Source of the DNA: Luzula sylvatica
Lineage: Eukaryota > Streptophyta > Magnoliopsida > Poales > Juncaceae
Assembly: GCA_946800325.1 (NCBI GenBank)
Contig: OX326959.1
Location: 25,489,447-25,553,446 of the forward strand
Direction: 5' to 3'
DNA: 64,000 bases
Every line of letters starts with the position of its first letter. Position 1 is the first letter of the stretch. Below the pieces are notes generated by a model that had not been told where the DNA came from, did no database searches, and worked only from the letters and a program-made list of their open reading frames with translations. The translations under genes were made by a program, and so were the position numbers. Below, in pieces: positions 47,700 through 59,772 of the stretch.

Positions 47700-50600
47700 T
47701 TCACCAAATTGTAAAAACACTAAGAGAGTTTTCTTTTCGATTCATAGCAATCTTTTTACGCTTTGAGGAGTTCAAATAACGTGTGTGTAGATCATTTGTA
47801 TCGTATCTTTAACTACATAACTTTTCACCAAATTTTACAAACACTAAGAAAGTTTGTTTTTCGATTCAAAACAATCTATGAACGTTCTGAGGAGTTCAAA
47901 TAACGTGTTTTTAAGATGGTTTGGATCGAATCTTTCACTACGTAACTTTTCACCAAATTGCAAAAACACTAAGAGAGTTTTCTTTTCGATTCACAACAAT
48001 CTTTTTACGCTTTGAGGAGTTCAAATAACGTGTTTTTAGATCATTTGTGTCGTATCTTTTACTACATAACTTTTCACGAAATTTTACAAACACTAAGAAA
48101 GTTTGTTTTTCAATTCGAAACAATCTTTTAACGTTCTGAGGAGTTAAAATAACGTGTTTTTGAGATGGTTTGAATCGAATCTTTCGCGACGTAACTTTTC
48201 ACCAAATTGTACAAACTTTAAGAACGTTTGCTTTTCGATTCTTAGAAATCTTTTTACACTTTGAGGAGTACAAATAACTTGTTTTTAGATCATTTTGTAT
48301 TGTATCTTTTGACTTTTCACCAAATTTTAGAAATACTAAGAAAGTTTGTTTTTCGATTCAAAACAATCTTTTAACGTTCTGCGGAGTTCAAATAACGGTT
48401 TTTAGATTGTTTGGATCGTATCTTTTACTACATAACTTTTCACCAAATTTTACAAACACTAAGAAAGTTTGTTTTTCCTTTCAAAACAATCTTTGAACGT
48501 TCTGAGGAGTTCAAATAACGTGTTTTTTAATGGTTTGGATCGAATCTTTCACTACGTAACTTTTCACCAAATTGCAAAAACACTAAGAGAGTTTTCTTTT
48601 CGATTCACAGCAATCTTTTTACGCTTTGAGGAGTTCAAAGAACATGTTTTTAGATCATTTGTGTCGTATCTTTTACTACATAACTTTTCACGAAATTTTA
48701 CAAACACTAAGAAAGTTTGTATTTCATATTCAAAACAATCTTTTGACATTCCGAGGAGTTCAAATAACGTGTTTTCGAGATGGTTTGGATCGAATCTTTC
48801 ACTACGTAACTTTTCACCAAATTGTAAAAACACTAAGAAAGTTTTCTTTTCTATTCATAGCAATCTTTTTACGCTTTGAGAAGTTCAAATAACGTGTTTT
48901 TATTTCATTTGCATCGTACCTTTTACTACATAACTTTTCACGATATTTTACAAACACTAAGATAGTTTGTTTTTCGATTCAAAACAATCTTTTATCGTTC
49001 TGAGGAGTTCACATAACGTTTTGTTGATACGGTTTGGATCGAATATTTCACGACGTAACTTTTCACCAAATTGTACAAACTCTAAGAACGTTTGCTTTTC
49101 GATTCATAGAAATATTTTTACGCCTTGAGGAGTTCAAATAACGTGTTTTTAGATCATTTGTATCGTATCTTTTAATACACAACTTTTCTCCAAATTATTC
49201 AAACACTAAGAAAGTTTGTTTTTCTATTCAAAACAATCTTTTAACGTTCTGAGAAGTTCAAATAACGTGTTTTTCAGATGGTTTGGATCGATTCTTTCAC
49301 CACGTAACTTTTCACCAAATTGTAAAAACACTAAGAAAGTTTGCTTTTCGATTCATAGCAATCTTTTCACGCTTTGAGGAATTCAAATAACTTATTTTTA
49401 GATCATTTGTATCGTATCTTTTACTACATAACTTTTCACTAAATTTTACAAACACAAAGAAAGTTTGTTTTTCGATTCAAAACAATCTTTTAACGTTCCG
49501 AGGAGTTCAAATAACGTGTTTTTAGATGGTTTGGACCGAATTTTTCACTACGTAACTTTTTACCAAATTGTAAAAACACTAAGAGAGTTTCTTTTCGATT
49601 CAGAGCAATCTTTTTACGCATTGAGGTGTTCAAATAACTTGTTTTTATATCATTTGTATCGAATCACCAAATTTTACAAACACTAAGAAAGTTTGTTTTT
49701 CGATTCAAAACAATCTTTTAACGTTCTGAGGAGTACAAATAACGTGTTTTTTAGATGGTTTGGATCGAATCTTTCACTACTTAACTTTTCACCAAATTGT
49801 AAAAACGCTAAGAGAGTTTTCTTTTCGATTCATAGCAATTTTTTTACGCTTTGAGGAGTTCAAATAACGTGTTCTTAGATCATTTCTATTGTATCTTTTA
49901 CTACATAACTTATCACCAAATTGTTCTTAGATCATTTGTATTGTATCTAAGGAGTTGAAATAACGTCTTTTTGAGATGGTTTGGATCGAATCTTTCACAA
50001 CGTAACTTTTCAGCAAATTGTAAAACACTAAGAAAGTTTTCTTTTCGATTCATATCAATCTTTTTATGCTTTGAGGAGTTCAAATTACTTGTTTTTAGAT
50101 CATTTGTATCGTATCTTTTACTACATAACTTTTCACCAAATTTTACAAACACTAAGAAAGTATTCTTTTCTATTCACAACAATCTTTTTATGCTTTGAGG
50201 AGTTCAAAAACGTGTTTTTAGATCATTTGTGTCGTATCTTTTACTACATAACTTTTCACGAAATTTTACAAACACTAAGAAAGTTTGTTTTTCGATTCAA
50301 AACAATCTTTTAACGTTCCGAGGAGTTCAAATAACTTGTTTTTGAGATGGTTTGGATCGAATCTTTCAAGACGTAACTTTTCACCAAATTGTACAAACTC
50401 AAAGAAAGATTGTTTTTCGATTCATAGAAATCTTTTTACGCTTTGAGGAATTCAAATAACTTGTTTTTAGATCATTTGTATCGTATCTTTTACTACATAA
50501 CTTTTCACCAAATTTTAAAAACACTAAGAAAGTTTGTTTTTAGATTCAAAACAATCTTTGAACGTTCCGAGGAGTTCAAATAACGTGTTTTTAAGATGGT

Positions 50601-53490
50601 TTGGATCGAATCTTTCACTACGTAACTTTTCACCAAATTGCAAAAACACTAAGAGAGTTTTCTTTTCTATTCACAACAATCTTTTTATGCTTTGAGGAGT
50701 TCAAATAACGTGGTTTTAGATCATTTGTATCGTATCTTTTACTACATAACTTTTCACCAAATTTTACACACACTAAGAAAGTTTGTTTTTCGATTCAAAA
50801 CAATCTTTTAACGTTCGGGGGAGTTCAAATAACGTGTTTTTTAGATCATTTGTATCGAATCTTTCACTACGTAACTTTTCACCAAATTGTAAAAACACTA
50901 AGAAATTTTCTTTTCGATTCTTAGCAATTTTTTTACGCTTTGAGGAGTTCAAATAACTTGTTTTTAGATCATTTGTATCGTATCTTTTACGACATAACTT
51001 TTCATCAAATTTTACAAATTCTAAGAAAGTTTGTTTTTCGAATCAAAATAATCTTTTAACGCTCTAAAGAGTTCAAATAACATCTTTTTGAGACGGTTTG
51101 GATAGAATCTTTCACTACGTAACTTTTCACCAAATTGTAAAAACACTAAGAGAGTTTTCTTTTCGATTCATAGCAATCTTTTTACTCTTTGAGGAGTTCA
51201 AAAAACGTGTTTTTAGATTATTTGTGTCGTATCTTTTACTACATAACTTTTCACGAAATTTTACAAACACTAAGAAAGTTTGTTTTTCGATTCAAAACAA
51301 TCTTTTATCGTTCTGAGGAGTTCAAATAACGTGTTTTTTAGAAGGTTTGGATCGAATCTTTCACGACGTAGCATTTCACCAAATTGTACAAACTCTAAGA
51401 AAGTTTGCATTCTGATTCATACAAATAATTTTACGCTTTGAGGAGTTAAAATAACTTGTTTTTAGATCATTTGTATCGTGTCTTTTACTACATAATTTTT
51501 CACCAAATTTTACTAACACTAAGAAAGTTTGTTTTTCGATTCAAAACAATCTTTTAGCGTCCAGCGGAGTTCAAATAACGTGTTTTTTAGATGGTTTGGA
51601 TCGAATCTTTCACTACGTAACTTTTCACCAAATTGTAAAAACACTGAGAAAGTTTTTTTTTCGATCCATAGCAATCTTTTTACGCTTTGAGGAGTTCAAA
51701 TAACGTGTTTTTTAGATCATTTGTATCGAATCTTTCAATATGTAACTTTTCTCCAAATTGTAAAAACACTAAGAAATTTTCTTTTCGATTCATAGCAATA
51801 TTTTTTCGTTTTGAGGAGTTCAAATAACTTGTTTTTAGATCATTTGTATCGTATCTTTAACGACACAACTTTTCATCAAATTTTACAAAGACTACGAAAG
51901 TTTGTTTTTCGAATCAAAACAATCTTTTAACCCTCCAAAGAGTTCAAATAACGTCTTTTTGACATGGTTTGGATAGAATCTTTCACTATGTAACTTTTCA
52001 CCAAATTGTAAAAACACTAAGAGAGTTTTCTTTTCGATTCATAGCAATCTTTTTACGATTTGAGGAGTTCAAATAAGGTGTTTTTAGATCATTTGTATCG
52101 TATCTTTTACTACATAACTTTTCACCAAATTTTACAAACACTATGAATGTTTGTTTTTCGATTCAAAACAATCTATGAACGTTCTGAGGAGTTCAAATAA
52201 CGTGGTTTTAAGATGGTTTGGATCGAACTTTCGCGACGTAAAGTTTCACCAAATTGTACAAACTCTAAGAACGTTTGCTTTTCTATTCATCGAAATCTTT
52301 TTACACTTTGAGGAGTTCAAATAACTTGTTTTTAGATCATTTTGTATCGTATCTTTTACTACATAACTTTTCAACAAATTTTACAAACACTAAGAAAGTT
52401 TGTTTTTCGATTCAAAACAATCTTTTAACATTCCGCGGAGTTCAAATAACGTGTTTTTGAGATGGTCTGGATCGAATCTTTCACAACGTAACTTTTCAGC
52501 AAATTGTAAAACACTAAGAAAGTTTTCTTTTCGATTCATATCAATCTTTTTATGCTTTGAGGAGTTCAAATTACTTGTTTTTAGATCATTTGTATCGTAT
52601 CTTTTACTACATAACTTTTCACCAAATTTTACAAACACTAAGAAAGTTTGTTTTTCGAGTCAAAACAATCTTTGAACATTGTGAGGAGTTCAAATAACGT
52701 GTTTTTAGATGGTTTGGATCGAATCTTTTACTACGTACCTTTTCACCAAATTACAAAAACACTAAGAAAGTATTCTTTTCTATTCACAACAATCTTTTTA
52801 TGCTTTGAGGAGTTCAAAAACGTTTTTTTAGATCATTTGTGTCGTATCTTTTACTACATAACTTTTCACGAAATTTTTACAAACACTAAGAAAGTTTGTT
52901 TTTCGATTCAAAACAATCTTTTAACGTTCTGAGGAGTTCAAATAACGTGTTTTTGAGATGGTTTGGATCGAATCTTTCGTGACGTAACTTTTCACCAAAT
53001 TGTACAAACTCAAAGAAAGTTTGTTTTTCGATTCATAGAAATCTTTTTACGCTTTGAGGAATTCAAATAACTTGTTTTTAGATCATTTGTATCGTATCTT
53101 TTACTACATAACTTTTCACCAAATTTTAAAAACACTAAGAAAGTTTGTTTTTAGATTCAAAACAATCTTTGAACGTTCCGAGGAGTTCAAATAACGTGTT
53201 TTTAAGATGGTTTGGATCGAATCTTTCACTACGTACCTTTTCACCAAATTGCAAAAACACTAAGAGAGTTTTCTTTTCGATTCACAGCAATCTTTTTATG
53301 CTTTGAGGAGTTCAAATAACGTGTTTTTAGATTATTTGTATCGTATCTTTTACTACATAACTTTTCACGAAATTTTGCAAACACTAAGAAAGTATGTTTT
53401 TCAATTCAAAACAATCTTTTAACGCTCCGAGGAGTTCAAATAACGTGTTTTTGAGATGGTTTGATTCGAATCTTTCGCGACGTAACTTTT
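47700..53490. repeat. ~5.79-kb array segment duplicated in tandem
   Basis: Landmarks such as GTGTGTGTAGATC (47781 and 53570), TTTTTCCTTTCAAAAC (about 48474 and 54263) and the atypical short segment AATTGTTCTTAGATCATT (about 49919 and 55709) recur at offsets of 5,789-5,790 bp. The two copies are nearly identical over kilobases, much closer than neighbouring monomers are to each other. Homology at this offset fails near 52215/58005. Confidence 0.85.
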
Positions 53491-56400
53491 CACCAAATTG
53501 TAAAAACACTAAGAGAGTTTTCTTTTCGATTCATAGCAATCTTTTTACGCTTTGAGGAGTTCAAATAACGTGTGTGTAGATCATTTGTATCGTATCTTTT
53601 ACTACATAACTTTTCACCAAATTTTACAAACACTAAGAAAGTTTGTTTTTCGATTCAAAACAATCTATGAACGTTCTGAGGAGTTCAAATAACGTGTTTT
53701 TAAGATGGTTTGGATCGAATCTTTCACTACGTAACTTTTCACCAAATTGCAAAAACACTAAGAGAGTTTTCTTTTCGATTCACAGCAATCTTTTTACGCT
53801 TTGAGGAGTTCAAATAACGTGTTTTTAGATCATTTGTGTCGTATCTTTTACTACATAACTTTTCACGAAATTTTACAAACACTAAGAAAGTTTGTTTTTC
53901 AATTCGAAACAATCTTTTAACGTTCTGAGGAGTTAAAATAACGTGTTTTTGAGATGGTTTGAATCGAATCTTTCGCGACGTAACTTTTCACCAAATTGTA
54001 CAAACTTTAAGAACGTTTGCTTTTCGATTCTTAGAAATCTTTTTACACTTTGAGGAGTACAAATAACTTGTTTTTAGATCATTTTGTATTGTATCTTTTG
54101 ACTTTTCACCAAATTTTAGAAATACTAAGAAAGTTTGTTTTTCGATTCAAAACAATCTTTTAACGTTCTGCGGAGTTCAAATAACGGTTTTTAGATGGTT
54201 TGGATCGTATCTTTTACTACATAACTTTTCACCAAATTTTACAAACACTAAGAAAGTTTGTTTTTCCTTTCAAAACAATCTTTGAACGTTCTGAGGAGTT
54301 CAAATAACGTGTTTTTTAATGGTTTGGATCGAATCTTTCACTACGTAACTTTTCACCAAATTGCAAAAACACTAAGAGAGTTTTCTTTTCGATTCACAGC
54401 AATCTTTTTACGCTTTGAGGGGTTCAAAGAACATGTTTTTAGATCATTTGTGTCGTATCTTTTACTACATAACTTTTCACGAAATTTTACAAACACTAAG
54501 AAAGTTTGTATTTCATATTCAAAACAATCTTTTAACATTCCGAGGAGTTCAAATAACGTGTTTTCGAGATGGTTTGGATCGAATCTTTCACTACGTAACT
54601 TTTCACCAAATTGTAAAAACACTAAGAAAGTTTTCTTTTCTATTCATAGCAATCTTTTTACGCTTTGAGAAGTTCAAATAACGTGTTTTTATTTCATTTG
54701 CATCGTACCTTTTACTACATAACTTTTCACGATATTTTACAAACACTAAGATAGTTTGTTTTTCGATTCAAAACAATCTTTTAACGTTCTGAGGAGTTCA
54801 CATAACGTTTTGTTGATACGGTTTGGATCGAATATTTCACGACGTAACTTTTCACCAAATTGTACAAACTCTAAGAACGTTTGCTTTTCGATTCATAGAA
54901 ATATTTTTACGCCTTGAGGAGTTCAAATAACGTGTTTTTAGATCATTTGTATCGTATCTTTTAATACACAACTTTTCTCCAAATTATAGAAACACTAAGA
55001 AAGTTTGTTTTTCGATTCAAAACAATCTTTTAACGTTCTGAGAAGTTCAAATAACGTGTTTTTCAGATGGTTTGGATCGATTCTTTCACCACGTAACTTT
55101 TCACCAAATTGTAAAAACACTAAGAAAGTTTGCTTTTCGATTCATAGCAATCTTTTCACGCTTTGAGGAATTCAAATAACTTATTTTTAGATCATTTGTA
55201 TCGTATCTTTTACTACATAACTTTTCACTAAATTTTACAAACACAAAGAAAGTTTGTTTTTCGATTCAAAACAATCTTTTAACGTTCCGAGGAGTTCAAA
55301 TAACGTGTTTTTAGATGGTTTGGACCGAATTTTTCACTACGTAACTTTTTACCAAATTGTAAAAACACTAAGAGAGTTTGCTTTTCGATTCATAGCAATC
55401 TTTTTACGCATTGAGGTGTTCAAATAACTTGTTTTTATATCATTTGTATCGAATCACCAAATTTTACAAACACTAAGAAAGTTTGTTTTTCGATTCAAAA
55501 CAATCTTTTAACGTTCTGAGGAGTACAAATAACGTGTTTTTTAGATGGTTTGGATCGAATCTTTCACTACTTAACTTTTCACCAAATTGTAAAAACGCTA
55601 AGAGAGTTTTCTTTTAGATTCATAGCAATCTTTTTACGCTTTGAGGAGTTCAAATAACGTGTTCTTAGATCATTTCTATTGTATCTTTTACTACATAACT
55701 TGTCACCAAATTGTTCTTAGATCATTTGTATTGTATCTAAGGAGTTGAAATAACGTCTTTTTGAGATGGTTTGGATCGAATCTTTCACAACGTAACTTTT
55801 CAGCAAATTGTAAAACACTAAGAAAGTTTTCTTTTCGATTCATATCAATCTTTTTATGCTTTGAGGAGTTCAAAAACGTGTTTTTAGATCATTTGTGTCG
55901 TATCTTTTACTACATAACTTTTCACCAAATTTTACAAACACTAAGAAAGTATTCTTTTCTATTCACAACAATCTTTTTATGCTTTGAGGAGTTCAAAAAC
56001 GTGTTTTTAGATCATTTGTGTCGTATCTTTTACTACATAACTTTTCACGAAATTTTACAAACACTAAGAAAGTTTGTTTTTCGATTCAAAACAATCTTTT
56101 AACGTTCCGAGGAGTTCAAATAACTTGTTTTTGAGATGGTTTGGATCGAATCTTTCATGACGTAACTTTTCACCAAATTGTACAAACTCAAAGAAAGATT
56201 GTTTTTCGATTCATAGAAATCTTTTTACGCTTTGAGGAATTCAAATAACTTGTTTTTAGATCATTTGTATCGTATCTTTTACTACATAACTTTTCACCAA
56301 ATTTTAAAAACACTAAGAAAGTTTGTTTTTAGATTCAAAACAATCTTTGAACGTTCCGAGGAGTTCAAATAACGTGTTTTTAAGATGGTTTGGATCGAAT

Positions 56401-58308
56401 CTTTCACTACGTAACTTTTCACCAAATTGCAAAAACACTAAGAGAGTTTTCTTTTCTATTCACAACAATCTTTTTATGCTTTGAGGAGTTCAAATAACGT
56501 GGTTTTAGATCATTTGTATCGTATCTTTTACTACATAACTTTTCACCAAATTTTACACACACTAAGAAAGTTTGTTTTTCGATTCAAAACAATCTTTTAA
56601 CGTTCGGGGGAGTTCAAATAACGTGTTTTTTAGATCATTTGTATCGAATCTTTCACTACGTAACTTTTCACCAAATTGTAAAAACACTAAGAAATTTTCT
56701 TTTCGATTCATAGCAATCTTTTTACGCTTTGAGGAGTTCAAATAACTTGTTTTTAGATCATTTGTATCGTATCTTTTACGACATAACTTTTCATCAAATT
56801 TTACAAATTCTAAGAAAGTTTGTTTTTCGAATCAAAATAATCTTTTAACGCTCTAAAGAGTTCAAATAACATCTTTTTGAGACGGTTTGGATAGAATCTT
56901 TCACTACGTAACTTTTCACCAAATTGTAAAAACACTAAGAGAGTTTTCTTTTCGATTCATAGCAATCTTTTTACTCTTTGAGGAGTTCAAAAAACGTGTT
57001 TTTAGATTATTTGTGTCGTATCTTTTACTACATAACTTTTCACGAAATTTTACAAACACTAAGAAAGTTTGTTTTTCGATTCAAAACAATCTTTTATCGT
57101 TCTGAGGAGTTCAAATAACGTGTTTTTTAGAAGGTTTGGATCGAATCTTTCACGACGTAGCATTTCACCAAATTGTACAAACTCTAAGAAAGTTTGCATT
57201 CTGATTCATACAAATAATTTTACGCTTTGAGGAGTTAAAATAACTTGTTTTTAGATCATTTGTATCGTGTCTTTTACTACATAATTTTTCACCAAATTCT
57301 ACTAACACTAAGAAAGTTTGTTTTTCGATTCAAAACAATCTTTTAGCGTCCAGCGGAGTTCAAATAACGTGTTTTTTAGATGGTTTGGATCAAATCTTTC
57401 ACTACGTAACTTTTCACCAAATTGTAAAAACACTGAGAAAGTTTTTTTTTCGATCCATAGCAATCTTTTTACGCTTTGAGGAGTTCAAATAACGTGTTTT
57501 TTAGATCATTTGTATCGAATCTTTCACTATGTAACTTTTCTCCAAATTGTAAAAACACTAAGAAATTTTCTTTTCGATTCATAGCAATATTCTTTCGTTT
57601 TGAGGAGTTCAAATAACTTGTTTTTAGATCATTTGTATCGTATCTTTTACGACACAACTTTTCATCAAATTTTACAAAGACTAAGAAAGTTTGTTTTTCG
57701 AATCAAAATAATCTTTTAACCCTCCAAAGAGTTCAAATAACGTCTTTTTGACATGGTTTGGATATAATCTTTCACTATGTAACTTTTCACCAAATTGTAA
57801 AAACACTAAGAGAGTTTTCTTTTCGATTCATAGCAATCTTTTTACGATTTGAGGAGTTCAAATAAGGTGTTTTTAGATCATTTGTATCGTATCTTTTACT
57901 ACAAAACTTTTCTCCAAATTTTACAAACACTATGAATGTTTGTTTTTCGATTCAAAACAATCTATGAACGTTCTGAGGAGTTCAAATAACGTGGTTTTAA
58001 GATGGTTTGGATCGAATCTTTCACTACGTAACTTTTCAACAAATTGCAAAAAACACTAAGAGAGTTTTCTTTTCGATTCACATCAATCTTTTCACGCTTT
58101 GAGGAGTACAAATAACGTGTTTTTAAATCATTTGTGTCGTATCTTTTACTACATAACTTTTCACGAAATTTTACAAAAACTAAGAAAGTTTGTTTTTCGA
58201 TTCAAAACAATCTTTTAACGTTCGTAGGAGTTCAAATAACGTGTTTTTGAGATGGTTTGGATCGAATATTTCATGACGTAACTTTTCACCAAATTGTACA
58301 AACTCTAA

Positions 58309-59772
58309 GGGGCCGTTTGGCAAGCGGAATTAGTAGAGTGGAATTGGATTATAAGGTGGAGGAGAAAAAAAATCTGGAATTAGTAATTCCACAGTTTGTT
58401 TGGATGTCCGAATTATAAGATGCTGGAAAATATAATTCTTCGTTTGGATGGTTAGAAAAATGCTGGAATTTCATTATTAAAAATATATAACAAATATTTG
58501 ATTAAAATTAATACAATATAATAGTATTATCATATAATATTAAATTATTATAATATTATTGTTATTATGTTATTATATTCTTCTAAAATATAAAATTAGT
58601 TATAATATTAATATAAAATTAATTTAAATTTCATTATGTTATTATATTTTATTATATTATTATAATATTATTTTTGTAATAAAATTAGTTTAAATAAATA
58701 AATAATATGATTATAATATAAAATTATTAAAATATAAAATCAACATAATATTATTAATTGTAGTTATATTATTGCACTAATTTTAATATTAAAATAATAA
58801 TAATAATAATAATAATATAATATTAATTATAATTATAATATATTATATGACAATATATATTCATAATACAAATATTAATATTAATATTAAAATATTGTAA
58901 ATAATATTAATATATTAATATTTTTATATTAATGCTATTATATTTGCATATTCATATTCATATAAGATACTATTATAATATTAACATACTAATATTACTA
59001 ATATTGTTAATATATTAACATTACATAAGATATTAAAATAATATTAATATAATAATATTGGTATTATTATTATAATATTAATTGTAATATTAATTCAATA
59101 TTAATTAATATAATATTAATATTAATAATATTAATTATTAATATTAATATATTAATATTATATTGGTATTATTATTATTATTATTATTATTATTTTAATA
59201 TATAAGAATTATATTATAATAATTATAATATAATATTATAGAATATCATATGGATATTGAAATAATAATTATTATAATATAAAATTATATAATATTATAT
59301 AAAATTATAATATAATATTATATAAAATTATTTATTTATTTTATTGTGAATCACTGAACCAAGCCATTTAATTAATTATGATATGGATATTGAAATAATA
59401 ATAATTATACAATAGTATTATTTATGATTATACAATAATAATATTATATTAAATATATGCAATTGAAATTAGAGCAATTATTTATTTATTTTATTGTGAA
59501 TCACTGAACCAAGCCATTTAATTAATTATTCACTAAAGTTAATAAAATACTAAATAATCAATAATTAATTCAACATACATATGGAAGAGAGAGAATTCTT
59601 CTCCATCTTGGCGCTCCAACATTTGTTGGAGCCAAATTTATCCAAATTTGGGGGGTTATGAAATTCTTGAGTTTCGAGATTCCACTTTATTAGTTGAACC
59701 AAACAAAGCATTACATAGTGTGGGTATTTATAATCCCGCTCCACATCAAAATTCACCCTCCCAAACAGCCCC
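58309..59772. mobile_element. PIF/Harbinger (Tourist)-like MITE inserted in the satellite
   Basis: The terminal inverted repeats GGGGCCGTTTGG and CCAAACAGCCCC differ by one base and are flanked by TAA on both sides (58306-58308 and 59773-59775), the target preference of PIF/Harbinger elements. An uninterrupted paralogous site at 43081-43140 has the same flanks and a single TAA. The 1,464-bp interior is AT-rich, dominated by TAATATTAATATT repeats, with a 49-bp block (TTATTGTGAATCACTGAACC plus AAGCCATTTAATTAATTA) present twice about 150 bp apart (about 59331 and 59481). No transposase; the minus-strand frame at 59565-59756 shows no family features. Confidence 0.9.

Larger units (their letters stand above)
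38531..58308. repeat. satellite array of alternating ~124-bp monomers (dimer ~249 bp)
   Basis: Two monomer types alternate. Type A: GATGGTTTGGATCGAATC, TTTCACTACGTAACTTTTCA, CCAAATTGTAAAAACACTAA, GAAAGTTTTCTTTTCGATTC, ATAGCAATCTTTTTACGC, TTTGAGGAGTTCAAATAACG. Type B: GATCATTTGTATCGTATC, TTTTACTACATAACTTTTCA, CCAAATTTTACAAACACTAA, GAAAGTTTGTTTTTCGATTC, AAAACAATCTTTTAACG, TTCTGAGGAGTTCAAATAAC. The core TTCAAATAA recurs at 38574, 38699, 38823, 38949, 39073 and 39197. Variants include a B form with TTTACGACATAACTTTTCAT and TCCAAAGAGTTC, and A/B chimeras (for example about 39090). With the part beyond the MITE the array is about 22 kb, roughly 178 monomers by length. All open frames on both strands are periodic products of the repeat. 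Confidence 0.95.

Noticed and set aside
59565..59756. Transposase remnant inside the MITE
   Set aside because: The 63-residue frame has no DDE or Myb-like features and overlaps the terminal region.
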